Origin: a virus
DNA: 32,496 nucleotides
IMG/VR virus record: IMGVR_UViG_3300027963_000206
Coordinates: 1 to 32,496 of that record
Strand: one strand, 5' to 3'
The notes under the pieces were generated by a model. It was given only the letters and a program-made list of their open reading frames with translations, was not told the origin of the DNA and ran no database searches. This document shows, piece by piece, positions 5,656 through 10,546 of this stretch; the first letter of the stretch is position 1; every line of letters begins with the position of its first letter. The position numbers and the translations under genes were made by a program.

Positions 5656-5669
5656 TTATTTATTAAAAT
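5641..5669 (+). promoter_or_regulatory. consensus-like promoter of the phosphatase operon
   Basis: TTGACA (5641-5646), 17-base spacer and TAAAAT (5664-5669), with its -35 inside the end of the preceding gene. It lacks the GTCAGGAAAGT motif. The Shine-Dalgarno AAAGGGGGGAAC follows before the ATG at 5693. Confidence 0.75.
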
Positions 5670-5692
5670 ATAAAAAGAAAGGGGGGAACTAA

Positions 5693-6223
5693 ATGTTTTC
5701 CTTAGAAGATGAAGCACTAGAACTATTAGAAACAAAAATAGCACCACGCTCTTACACAGTTGAGTATCCAAAAGAGTTATGGTCAGAGGTTCTTCCCGGC
5801 TTATGGCAAGGTGGAACTGATGATGATGATATCTTTGATCAACTAGCAAAACCAGCAATTAGTAAAAAAGATTTTGATTTAGTGATCACCGCTTATGCCT
5901 CAGCAAACCCAGTTGATTGGTTTGTGAAAGAACTAAGATTTGGATTTTACGATAGCGATATGCAGGACTTTGACCCTAATGAGTTAAAGCCGATTGTTCG
6001 CATGGCACATGAGGATTGGAAACGCGGTCAGCGTGTCCTAATTCGTTGCCAAGCAGGTATGAACAGATCAGGCTTGATCATGGCTCTAGTTCTTATCCGT
6101 GAAGGTTATACGGCAGATGAAGCCATTAACTTGATTAGAACCAAGAGAAGCAAGCACGCCCTATTTAATGGTCGCTTTGAGAATTGGCTTAAAGAGGCAA
6201 GCGTTGAGGCTTGGAGAAACTAA
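5693..6223 (+). CDS. dual-specificity (cysteine-dependent) protein phosphatase (176 aa)
   Basis: The P-loop IRCQAGMNRSG gives Cys119 as nucleophile and Arg125 as phosphate-binding residue, in the C-x5-R-S form of the dual-specificity/tyrosine phosphatase family. The residue before Cys is Arg rather than the usual His. The region FGFYDSDMQDFD (about 83-94) is the likely general-acid loop, with an Asp such as Asp87 or Asp89. The helix after the P-loop, LIMALVLIREGYTADEAINL, and the RSKHAL segment are typical. LWQGG at about 37-41 matches the family entry strand. It is expressed from a consensus promoter at 5641. It would remove phosphate from Tyr/Ser/Thr of host or phage proteins; the substrate is unknown. 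A kinase-like domain is encoded in the structural block at 14794. Confidence 0.88.
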   Translation: MFSLEDEALELLETKIAPRSYTVEYPKELWSEVLPGLWQGGTDDDDIFDQLAKPAISKKDFDLVITAYASANPVDWFVKELRFGFYDSDMQDFDPNELKPIVRMAHEDWKRGQRVLIRCQAGMNRSGLIMALVLIREGYTADEAINLIRTKRSKHALFNGRFENWLKEASVEAWRN

Positions 6224-6387
6224 TGCCTAGATACGAGATCATCTTAGAAAAGAACAAGACAAAAGTTATACGAGCATCTTCGCTAGAGGTCGCTGAAGAA
6301 AGAGCGAGCAAGATGGAAGTAGATGGTTGGTCAGTTATGCGTATATATGAGCAAAAGGGGCAACACGCCGAAAGTCAGGAAAGTTGA
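6223..6387 (+). CDS. hypothetical small protein (54 aa)
   Basis: ATG at 6223 overlaps the phosphatase stop as TAATG, with GGAGAAAC as Shine-Dalgarno. The translation starts MPRYEIILEKNKTKVIRASS, with a beta strand then helix (LEVAEERASKMEVDGW) and a second strand (SVMRIYEQ). This is a beta-alpha-beta small fold common among phage microproteins. Its C-terminal codons carry a GTCAGGAAAGT copy (6374-6384) and its TGA lies within the -35 box of the next promoter. No family recognised. Confidence 0.65.
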   Translation: MPRYEIILEKNKTKVIRASSLEVAEERASKMEVDGWSVMRIYEQKGQHAESQES

Positions 6388-6411
6388 TTTTGTCAGGAAA
6401 GTCTGTATAAT
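6374..6411 (+). promoter_or_regulatory. promoter with tandem GTCAGGAAAGT motifs
   Basis: TTGATT (6384-6389), 16-base spacer and a perfect TATAAT (6406-6411). GTCAGGAAAGT occurs twice: immediately upstream of the -35 (6374-6384) and inside the spacer (6392-6402). The tandem arrangement suggests an operator bound cooperatively. Confidence 0.75.
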
Positions 6412-6452
6412 TATCTTATTGGCAAATTGTCAATAGGACTAAGGGGGTCTAT

Positions 6453-6608
6453 ATGAAAACGAAGGCAAAGTATATTAGACGCAGAGTGGTAGTAGCACTT
6501 GTGTTGGTCGGTCTTATTGTTTGGGCTAACAACGCAACGACACCTGAGATGTGTAAAGTGCCGACAGAGCAGATGAACCAATTCTGCCTAGACCTGTTGT
6601 ATCCATAA
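6453..6608 (+). CDS. small single-pass membrane protein (51 aa)
   Basis: ATG at 6453 after AAGGGGGTC, first gene behind the promoter at 6384. A basic N-terminus (MKTKAKYIRRR) is followed by one hydrophobic helix (VVVALVLVGLIVWA) and a short tail with two Cys (PEMCKVPTEQ, FCLDLLYP). The positive-inside rule places the tail outside the membrane, where the two Cys could form a disulfide. A secreted product is possible but no clear cleavage site is visible. Unknown function. Confidence 0.65.
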   Translation: MKTKAKYIRRRVVVALVLVGLIVWANNATTPEMCKVPTEQMNQFCLDLLYP

Positions 6609-6618
6609 AGGGGACAGC

Positions 6619-6840
6619 ATGACTAAAGCACTTATCACTATCGAGGTAGATATAGATACTACTAATCACCCCGTTCAAAATGGATTAGGGGAATCATCTA
6701 ATCCTCAGACGCCACCGAGAAGTAGGATTGTAGAAGCCAAGCGAGAGTTGGTTTGGGACACTGTTCATAGTTGGGTTTCAGATAAGCAGGGGTTTATTCA
6801 GATAAAAGAAGTAAGGTTTCCAAAAGGCAACTCGTGGTGA
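6619..6840 (+). CDS. hypothetical protein (73 aa)
   Basis: ATG at 6619 with AAAGGGGACAGC as Shine-Dalgarno, 10 bases after the previous stop. It begins with a strand (ALITIEVDIDTTNH), then a disordered Pro/Ser-rich linker (GESSNPQTPPRSR), then a helix-strand end (ELVWDTVHSWV, IQIKEVRFPKG). The family is not recognised. Confidence 0.65.
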   Translation: MTKALITIEVDIDTTNHPVQNGLGESSNPQTPPRSRIVEAKRELVWDTVHSWVSDKQGFIQIKEVRFPKGNSW

Positions 6841-6857
6841 ATTACCTAAAACAGAAA

Positions 6858-6872
6858 GGGAAAAAGTAAAAA
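6858..6872 (+). repeat. variant 15-bp element placed between Shine-Dalgarno and ATG
   Basis: GGGAAAAAGTAAAAA ends immediately before the ATG at 6873 and directly follows AGAAAGGG. The same arrangement is seen at 7297, so at these two sites the element also forms the translation-initiation region. Confidence 0.65.
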
Positions 6873-7160
6873 ATGTCTGATACGCATAATCACCTTGAAC
6901 AACTAACTGAGAAATGGAACGAAGTCCCTAACTGGACAGTTCTTGAGTCTTGGAAAGGAAAAGGAAAAGAAAGTAATAAGTTCTATTTTAAGATTTATGA
7001 AGATAGAACAGGAGAGCATGCACCGTTCTATTGCTTAGAGGAAAACAAAGAAAGTAGGACTTTTATCTACTGCGCCACGAGGAGAAAAGACAGACAAGGG
7101 TATATCTTTCACCTAGAGGAAATAGATATAGCCCCACAACTAGTAGGAAGTGAGAAATAA
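6873..7160 (+). CDS. hypothetical protein (95 aa)
   Basis: ATG at 6873, with AAAGGG about 12 bases upstream, separated from it by the A-rich element. The protein reads MSDTHNHLEQLTEKWNEVPN, then FYFKIYEDRTGEHAPFYCLE and TFIYCATRRKDRQGYIFHLE. It is a mixed alpha/beta protein with aromatic strands, two Cys in separate strands, and no recognisable motif. It is in an operon with the 6453 and 6619 genes. Unknown. Confidence 0.65.
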   Translation: MSDTHNHLEQLTEKWNEVPNWTVLESWKGKGKESNKFYFKIYEDRTGEHAPFYCLEENKESRTFIYCATRRKDRQGYIFHLEEIDIAPQLVGSEK

Positions 7161-7161
7161 T

Positions 7162-7308
7162 ATGATACTTGACACGGGAACACTTATAGGTATTGTTATC
7201 GCACTTGCTTGTTCATGCTTTGTAATGGTGCTTTCTATTGTGAAGTATGGCGTTCTATACCGAGAGAACCAAGAACTAACCGAGAAACTAAAGAAAGGTA
7301 AAAAGTAA
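7162..7308 (+). CDS. small single-pass membrane protein with C-terminal helix (48 aa)
   Basis: ATG at 7162, one base after the previous stop, with AGGAAGTGAG upstream. Residues 7-27 form a membrane helix (TLIGIVIALACSCFVMVL). It is followed by a charged amphipathic tail YRENQELTEKLKKGKK that looks like a short coiled coil. Its last codons GGT AAA AAG and its stop TAA are part of a 15-bp element copy. The topology resembles small accessory holins or Rz-like spanins without the lipobox, but that is speculative. Confidence 0.65.
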   Translation: MILDTGTLIGIVIALACSCFVMVLSIVKYGVLYRENQELTEKLKKGKK

Positions 7309-7311
7309 AAA
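7297..7311 (+). repeat. variant 15-bp element forming a stop codon and the next initiation region
   Basis: GGTAAAAAGTAAAAA encodes the end GKK-stop of the 7162 gene, and its final A is the first base of the ATG at 7311. It follows AGAAAGG as at 6851-6872. Confidence 0.65.
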
Positions 7312-7487
7312 TGAACCAATTTCCAGAGTGCGACACCTTAAGATGTCAGTTCGAGTGGATTGATTTATCTAGCAACTTCTTTGATATCTCAGTTTATACT
7401 CCCGCGGCGCTTGTCGTTTTAGTAGGAGTATTAATTTACAGAGCCTTCAAGAGAAAACAATGGTCTGGGTTTAATGGCAAAAAGTAA
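7311..7487 (+). CDS. small single-pass membrane protein (58 aa)
   Basis: ATG at 7311, two bases after the previous stop. The N-terminal 27 residues are polar with two Cys (PECDTLRCQFEW). A hydrophobic helix follows (PAALVVLVGVLIYRAF), then a basic tail RKQWSGFNGKK. The basic residues after the helix suggest an N-outside, C-inside orientation. The last three codons and stop (GGC AAA AAG TAA) are again supplied by a 15-bp element copy. It overlaps the HTH gene at 7474 by 14 bases in another frame. Function unknown. Confidence 0.65.
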   Translation: MNQFPECDTLRCQFEWIDLSSNFFDISVYTPAALVVLVGVLIYRAFKRKQWSGFNGKK

Positions 7488-7674
7488 AAAACTAGAAAGT
7501 CAGGCTGCAGAACTATATACATCTGGTCTGGCTATCGATAGTGTTGCGGTTGAACTAGGAGTTTGTTATAGAACTGCTAGGAAGGCTATCCGTAATGGTG
7601 GAGTGCAACTAAGAGATCCCTCTTCTCGCTTGAGAGGTCGGACTAAACCTAACAACAAGAAAGGCAAGAAATGA
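7474..7674 (+). CDS. small helix-turn-helix DNA-binding protein (66 aa)
   Basis: ATG at 7474, overlapping the 3' end of the 7311 gene. Residues 8-40 form a clear HTH: ESQAAELYTSGLAIDSVAVE, then LGVCYRTARKAIRNGG. The recognition helix is around YRTARKAIRN, in the form seen in resolvase/Hin-type and sigma-like HTHs. The remainder is basic (LRGRTKPNNKKGKK), which suits a DNA minor-groove tail. At this size it is a single HTH with a tail, so it would act as a dimer or on tandem sites. It is the only small HTH regulator in the early region and so a candidate reader of the repeated elements, but there is no direct evidence for that. Its own N-terminus MAKSKK is encoded by the element. Confidence 0.75.
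   Translation: MAKSKKLESQAAELYTSGLAIDSVAVELGVCYRTARKAIRNGGVQLRDPSSRLRGRTKPNNKKGKK
7476..7490 (+). repeat. 15-bp element (one mismatch) across a gene overlap
   Basis: GGCAAAAAGTAAAAA lies in the overlap of two genes. It encodes the GKK-stop of the 7311 gene in one frame and AKSKK after the start codon of the HTH gene in another. Confidence 0.75.
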
Positions 7675-7823
7675 ACAACTTAAACATAGTATGGACTGCT
7701 GTAGGAACAATAGTCTTAGGACTTGCGACTCTACTGTCAGCATGGCAGGGTGACATGACCTACACGGTGGCATTTGGTCTTGCATCAATTGCTTCGGCTA
7801 CTTTGTCTAGCAGAGAGAAGTAA
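7671..7823 (+). CDS. two-helix membrane protein, candidate holin (50 aa)
   Basis: ATG at 7671 overlaps the HTH gene stop by four bases (ATGA), with AAAGGCAAGA as Shine-Dalgarno. Two hydrophobic helices (about 6-24, VWTAVGTIVLGLATLLSAW; about 30-45, TYTVAFGLASIASATL) are joined by the short loop QGDM, with a charged tail SSREK. This is the hairpin topology of class II holins. It is the last gene before the terminator at 7849, and the lysozyme-fold gene lies one short unit downstream. The holin role is inferred from size, topology and place only. Confidence 0.6.
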   Translation: MNNLNIVWTAVGTIVLGLATLLSAWQGDMTYTVAFGLASIASATLSSREK

Positions 7824-7848
7824 GCCAGAAGATAGTTTTCAGCAGAAG

Positions 7849-7884
7849 CCCCCTAGAACTTTGGTTGGGACTAGGGGGTTTTTT
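7849..7884 (+). terminator. strong intrinsic terminator
   Basis: CCCCCTAG (7849-7856) pairs with CTAGGGGG (7871-7878) around a 14-base loop, followed by six T. Confidence 0.85.
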
Positions 7885-7901
7885 GCTGTCTCGGCGTGTC
7901 T

Positions 7902-7930
7902 TTGACTATTTGTCAGGAAGGTGGTAGTAT
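7902..7930 (+). promoter_or_regulatory. promoter with GTCAGGAAGGT in the spacer
   Basis: TTGACT (7902-7907), 17-base spacer and TAGTAT (7925-7930). The spacer contains GTCAGGAAGGT (7912-7922), at the same offset from both boxes as in the promoter at 5419. Confidence 0.7.
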
Positions 7931-7953
7931 TTGTCCTAAAGGGGGGTATTTAG

Positions 7954-8064
7954 ATGAAAACCATGAAAAAGCAAATCATTTATATTTCTTGCTGGAAATG
8001 TGGCAAATCTATGGCTGTAGCGGAGATTGACTACCGAAATGGGCTCATTTGCGAGAGTTGCTAG
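7954..8064 (+). CDS. zinc-ribbon microprotein (36 aa)
   Basis: ATG at 7954 preceded by AAAGGGGGG. The translation MKTMKKQIIYISCWKCGKSM runs on to LICESC and a stop. CWKC (13-16) and CESC (33-36) give the C-x2-C, x16, C-x2-C arrangement of a minimal zinc ribbon, with a short beta hairpin (AVAEIDYRNGLI) between. Its role is unknown. It has its own regulated promoter at 7902. Confidence 0.7.
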   Translation: MKTMKKQIIYISCWKCGKSMAVAEIDYRNGLICESC

Positions 8065-8240
8065 CCCTAAACCTCACTTTCCTGCACTATTTGTGGTAAC
8101 CTGATACCTATGAAGCACCAAACGACTTACGACCTACGGACGCATTAGAAAGGTAGTTGTAATACCTGTCTCCCCAAAGCGGGTGGCACGGGTTGGCTAG
8201 TTAAGCAACCTTGTCTCTGTCCCCTAACAAAGGAAAATCA
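8065..8240 (+). other. leader region of the lysis pair
   Basis: This gap holds ACTTTCCTGC (8076-8085, minus-strand relative of the GTCAGGAAAGT motif), a weak promoter-like TGCACT with ACTATTTGT as in the 7902 promoter, and a possible 12-codon ORF (8110-8148). The leader of over 100 bases folds at least into GGTTG/CAACC with an inner CT/AG pair around 8190-8215. It ends with AAAGGAAAATCA, the Shine-Dalgarno of the 8241 gene. It does not match a tRNA, and I could not match it to the c-di-AMP (ydaO) riboswitch. Confidence 0.4.
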
Positions 8241-8843
8241 ATGCACAAACCCAGTAATAGAGTTGTCGAACAAATAGCGAGCATATTGATTGCTGTTCTA
8301 TCTGTATCTATCTTCTCTACTTATATTCAATCATCTGTCGCACAAACGACACCGCAAACAAAAGATGCAATAAAGATCCAGATTGATAAAGAAATAGAAG
8401 CGCATAAAGTAAAAATTAGAAATTTAGAGTTGAAGAAGTTTTCTGAACAGAAGACTCCTTTCACCGATGAAGAGTTAGTCAAGATGCTAAGCGCCATTGG
8501 GTTCGAAGGTAAGGCACTCAAAGTAGCGTGGGCAGTTGTGAAGAAAGAATCAAATGGACGCCCCCTAGCCTTTAATGGCAATGTTAAAACAGGAGATAAC
8601 TCTTACGGCATATTCCAAATCAACATGATTGGTGGATTAGGCGTAGCACGGCGCGATAAGTTTGACCTTGACTCTAATAAGGACTTATTCGACCCAGTTG
8701 TTAATGCCCAGATTGCTTACTACATGAGCAACGAAGGAAGCGATTGGTCAGCATGGGGGGTAGGTAAGTTCCCTTATAATGGTAATACCGATCAAACCAT
8801 GTATAACTTATGGATTACCAAGTTCCCAGAAGGAGCAATCTAA
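8241..8843 (+). CDS. exported lysozyme-fold (SLT-like) peptidoglycan hydrolase (200 aa)
   Basis: I use the ATG at 8241, which follows AAAGGAAA; the upstream in-frame TTG at 8211 has none. Residues 10-31 form one hydrophobic segment (IASILIAVLSVSIF), followed by SSVAQ, a possible signal-peptidase site, so the product is exported or membrane-tethered (a SAR-type endolysin is possible). Residues 36-66 are a charged coiled-coil. From about 74 the soluble lytic transglycosylase/lysozyme pattern appears: VAWAVVKKESNGRP with Glu103 as likely catalytic acid, then SYGIFQIN (121-128), and DPVVNAQIAYYMS. It would cleave the glycan strand of the cell wall during lysis. The 8843 gene overlaps its stop by one base. 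Confidence 0.82.
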   Translation: MHKPSNRVVEQIASILIAVLSVSIFSTYIQSSVAQTTPQTKDAIKIQIDKEIEAHKVKIRNLELKKFSEQKTPFTDEELVKMLSAIGFEGKALKVAWAVVKKESNGRPLAFNGNVKTGDNSYGIFQINMIGGLGVARRDKFDLDSNKDLFDPVVNAQIAYYMSNEGSDWSAWGVGKFPYNGNTDQTMYNLWITKFPEGAI

Positions 8844-9319
8844 TGAGCGATGAATTAAACCAAGAAGCCCCCGCCAGTTGGGAAGCACCTAACGAGGCTG
8901 AAGCCCCTGCGGTTGTTGAAGTTGTTGCTACTCCAGCAGAGCCAGATCCAGTTGTAGAGCCAGAGCAAGAGCCAGTTGTTGAAGTTGTTGCTACTCCAGA
9001 GCCTGCGGCTGTAGTTGAAACACCTGCGGCTGAAGAAGCAAAAAGTAAAAAATCTACAGCAGCATCCAGTTATCAAGATGGAGAAGTTGTTGTGTTGTCT
9101 AAGTTAGTTCTTAGCAGCAAAGAAAGAAACTCTAGGTCAGTTGCTTTAGTTCAAGAGCAATTGATATCAAAAGGATTTGCTGATGCCGATATGGATAAAC
9201 GCGGTTGGTATAAAGAGAATACCCAGAAGGCATTGCTAGAGTTCTGCGGTAGTGAAGGTATTAACGAAGCCACATTAAAGAAGTTGTTTGCTAATACAAA
9301 GGTAGCAATAGCCTACTAG
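8843..9319 (+). CDS. PEVA-rich protein with a peptidoglycan-binding-like C-terminus (158 aa)
   Basis: ATG at 8843 overlaps the lysozyme-fold gene (TAATG), with AAGGAG as Shine-Dalgarno. Residues 1-68 are low-complexity Pro/Glu/Val/Ala, including two copies of VVEVVATP encoded by an exact 25-base direct repeat (8912-8936 and 8975-8999). Residues 95-150 (SRSVALVQEQLISKGFADAD, then GWYKENTQKALLEF) fit the PG_binding_1 pattern of Q-x2-L-x3-GF, GW-Y, T-x2-A-x2-F. I infer a cell-wall-targeting partner for the 8241 enzyme, with a flexible linker, made as a separate chain. No signal peptide is visible, so it would need the holin for access. It may instead be a virion or tail protein. Confidence 0.7.
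   Translation: MSDELNQEAPASWEAPNEAEAPAVVEVVATPAEPDPVVEPEQEPVVEVVATPEPAAVVETPAAEEAKSKKSTAASSYQDGEVVVLSKLVLSSKERNSRSVALVQEQLISKGFADADMDKRGWYKENTQKALLEFCGSEGINEATLKKLFANTKVAIAY
8912..8999 (+). repeat. intragenic 25-bp direct repeat
   Basis: GTTGTTGAAGTTGTTGCTAC plus TCCAG occurs at 8912-8936 and again at 8975-8999, 63 bases (21 codons) apart and in frame. It encodes the repeated VVEVVATP of the linker. Confidence 0.85.
9037..9051 (+). repeat. AGCAAAAAGTAAAAA element, exact intragenic copy
   Basis: Exact copy inside the 8843 gene, read as EAKSKKS at the junction between its low-complexity linker and its folded domain. Its presence within a gene shows that the element is not only a promoter part. 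Confidence 0.85.
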
Positions 9320-9327
9320 AATTAAAA

Positions 9328-9350
9328 AAGCCCCCCTATGCGGGGGGCTT
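9328..9350 (+). terminator. bidirectional terminator between convergent units
   Basis: AAGCCCCCC (9328-9336) pairs with GGGGGGCTT (9342-9350) around TATGC. On the minus strand the stem is followed by a T-run (complement of the A-run at 9325-9329), so it ends the 9364 gene well. On the + strand it is followed by CTTGTCTT. It closes the early + block. Confidence 0.85.
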
Positions 9351-9363
9351 GTCTTACTCTTAT

Positions 9364-9504
9364 TTACTTTATTACTTTAAAGATTAATTCATTTACTGAA
9401 TCAACATCTGTTTTGACTTGTAGAGAGTTGCCGTTGCGAATATCGTTTGCAAGCATAGAAAGGGCTGTGTGAATAAGCGCCTTGTCGTTAGGTGTAAGTG
9501 TCAT
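9364..9504 (-). CDS. minus-strand hypothetical microprotein (46 aa)
   Basis: This is the only minus-strand gene I accept. The ATG at 9504 follows GGGGGAAAG on the minus strand. A longer frame to 9561 would start upstream of the predicted transcription start. The translation begins MTLTPNDKALIHTALSMLAN and ends in DSVNELIFKVIK. It is two helices with a polar turn (DIRNGNSLQVKTD), of unknown family. It has its own consensus promoter and a leader hairpin, and ends at the bidirectional terminator. A separately regulated, oppositely transcribed microgene at the early/late boundary could be a regulator. Confidence 0.75.
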   Translation of the reverse strand: MTLTPNDKALIHTALSMLANDIRNGNSLQVKTDVDSVNELIFKVIK

Positions 9505-9523
9505 TTTCTTTCCCCCTATTTCT

Positions 9524-9540
9524 AAGCACCCCTTGTGCTT
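9524..9540 (-). promoter_or_regulatory. leader hairpin of the minus-strand gene
   Basis: AAGCAC (9524-9529) and GTGCTT (9535-9540) pair around a 5-base loop in the short leader, just upstream of the Shine-Dalgarno. It could stabilise the message or modulate initiation. Confidence 0.5.
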
Positions 9541-9549
9541 ATAGGTATA

Positions 9550-9578
9550 AAGATAGCACATGTATTTATAGTTGTCAA
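9550..9578 (-). promoter_or_regulatory. consensus promoter of the minus-strand gene
   Basis: On the minus strand, TTGACA (9573-9578), a 17-base spacer and TATCTT (9550-9555). It predicts a start near 9543 and a 40-base leader. Confidence 0.75.
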
Positions 9579-9857
9579 GTATCTACTATAGGCGTGTCTT
9601 AGTCAGGTAAATGTTCTAGGAATATCTAAACTCCAGGTTTATAGTTAGACATAAAGGCAAGAGTAGTCAAACCATAAACAGTGGCTTTGGTGCATTCAAC
9701 ATTAGAACAATTTATTTAGTTGTGAAACATCTAAGCCCTGATATATCTAGGCTAACCAAACTTGAGCCACCTCGACTCAACCTTGACTACAAGCCTATAC
9801 CTATAGAACAATACTAAACATACATATAAAAAATAAAAGTATTTATTGCCTTAAAAC

Positions 9858-9872
9858 CTAAAAAAGTAAAAA
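9858..9872 (+). repeat. variant copy of the 15-bp element
   Basis: CTAAAAAAGTAAAAA keeps the 12-base core (9861-9872). It is the last copy before the structural genes. Confidence 0.5.
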
Positions 9873-10033
9873 AGTCTAGTGTCATTAAAAAACTTTCCGG
9901 AAACGATTTAGAAAATGTTCAAATCCATGCAGAACCTTCTCACAGGCCAAAAGCAAATAATGGAAACCTTCATATTTTTGTCTTTTCGTCCAATAATCAA
10001 TGCCCTCTTCCTGTACGACATTTAAAAACAATG

Positions 10034-10039
10034 TAAAAT
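10034..10039 (+). promoter_or_regulatory. candidate -10 box of the structural operon
   Basis: TAAAAT lies seven bases before the GTG at 10046. A weak -35 (TGTACG, 16 bases upstream) precedes it. No Shine-Dalgarno is present, so a leaderless transcript starting on the GTG is the simplest reading. A phage-specific activator may be needed because the -35 is poor. Confidence 0.4.
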
Positions 10040-10045
10040 ATAACA

Positions 10046-10546
10046 GTGAAAAACAAACCAAAACTACCTAAGGAAGAGATTAAGTTTCTGCTGTCTCTTT
10101 CCCAGGATGCCTTTACTGCTCGCCTTCGCTCCCTCTGGGAAGCAGGCTGGTCACTGGGGATCATCGCTGAGTCTTTTACTCCGCCTAAACCAAAATCAAC
10201 TGTTCATTTCTGGGTTAAGAATGCTACCCAGCAGGAACAAATAAAACCTATTCCAGAAACTCCATCCAAGTCTTTAACGGTTCTTTCCCCTATCGCCGAT
10301 ACGCCTAGACTTCGTTCTATATCTCTTGGCGTGCCTCCCGAGGTTAGAGCACGTCTAAAACACCTTTCTAGCCTTTCTAGACGCTATAGATCAAAGAGCG
10401 CATCAAACAGTGAACCAGCCTTAGCAAATGTTGCTTTAACTGAACTTGCAAGGAGTCTGCATAATCGAGGAGTTGCAACCGCTACTATCGCCGAGGCTGC
10501 TGGAGTTACATATCGAGCCATGGCTAGAAGAATAAGCAATGGCTAA
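10046..10546 (+). CDS. two-HTH DNA-binding protein, possible small terminase subunit (166 aa)
   Basis: GTG start at 10046, no Shine-Dalgarno, probably leaderless. The N-terminal part has a HTH-like stretch (RLRSLWEAGWSLGIIAESF, ending KSTVHFWVKN). A Pro/Ser-rich linker (PIPETPSKSLTVLSPIADTP) follows, and the C-terminus has a second HTH (ELARSLHNRGVATATIAEAA, then GVTYRAMARRIS). Its position as first gene of the head cassette is where small terminases sit, and they bind DNA through HTHs. It could also be a late-gene regulator. No large terminase gene lies between it and the portal, which weakens the terminase assignment. It overlaps the next gene by 8 bases. Confidence 0.6.
   Translation: MKNKPKLPKEEIKFLLSLSQDAFTARLRSLWEAGWSLGIIAESFTPPKPKSTVHFWVKNATQQEQIKPIPETPSKSLTVLSPIADTPRLRSISLGVPPEVRARLKHLSSLSRRYRSKSASNSEPALANVALTELARSLHNRGVATATIAEAAGVTYRAMARRISNG

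Larger units (their letters stand above)
9580..10045. other. AT-rich 465-bp intergenic region at the early/late boundary
   Basis: I find no supported gene here. It holds GTTTATAG (9637-9644, complement of CTATAAAC), CCATAAACAG near 9673, a TTGACT at 9783 with no well-spaced -10 box, a variant 15-bp element at 9858-9872 and a perfect palindrome TTTCCGGAAA (9894-9903). Near its end is TAAAAT (10034-10039), seven bases before the GTG at 10046. Candidate roles are a late promoter region, a replication origin or an end/packaging site. The sequence alone does not decide. Confidence 0.5.

Noticed and set aside
8065-8240. c-di-AMP (ydaO) riboswitch before the lysozyme-fold gene
   Set aside because: The class does precede actinobacterial wall-hydrolase genes, but I could not find its conserved core segments here; only a short hairpin is evident.
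32-9872. CRISPR array
   Set aside because: The repeated element is 15 bases with irregular spacing of 179-1574 bases, so it is a dispersed motif and not an array.
9580-10045. Phage attachment site (attP)
   Set aside because: No integrase gene is in the window and no candidate core can be checked against a host tRNA.
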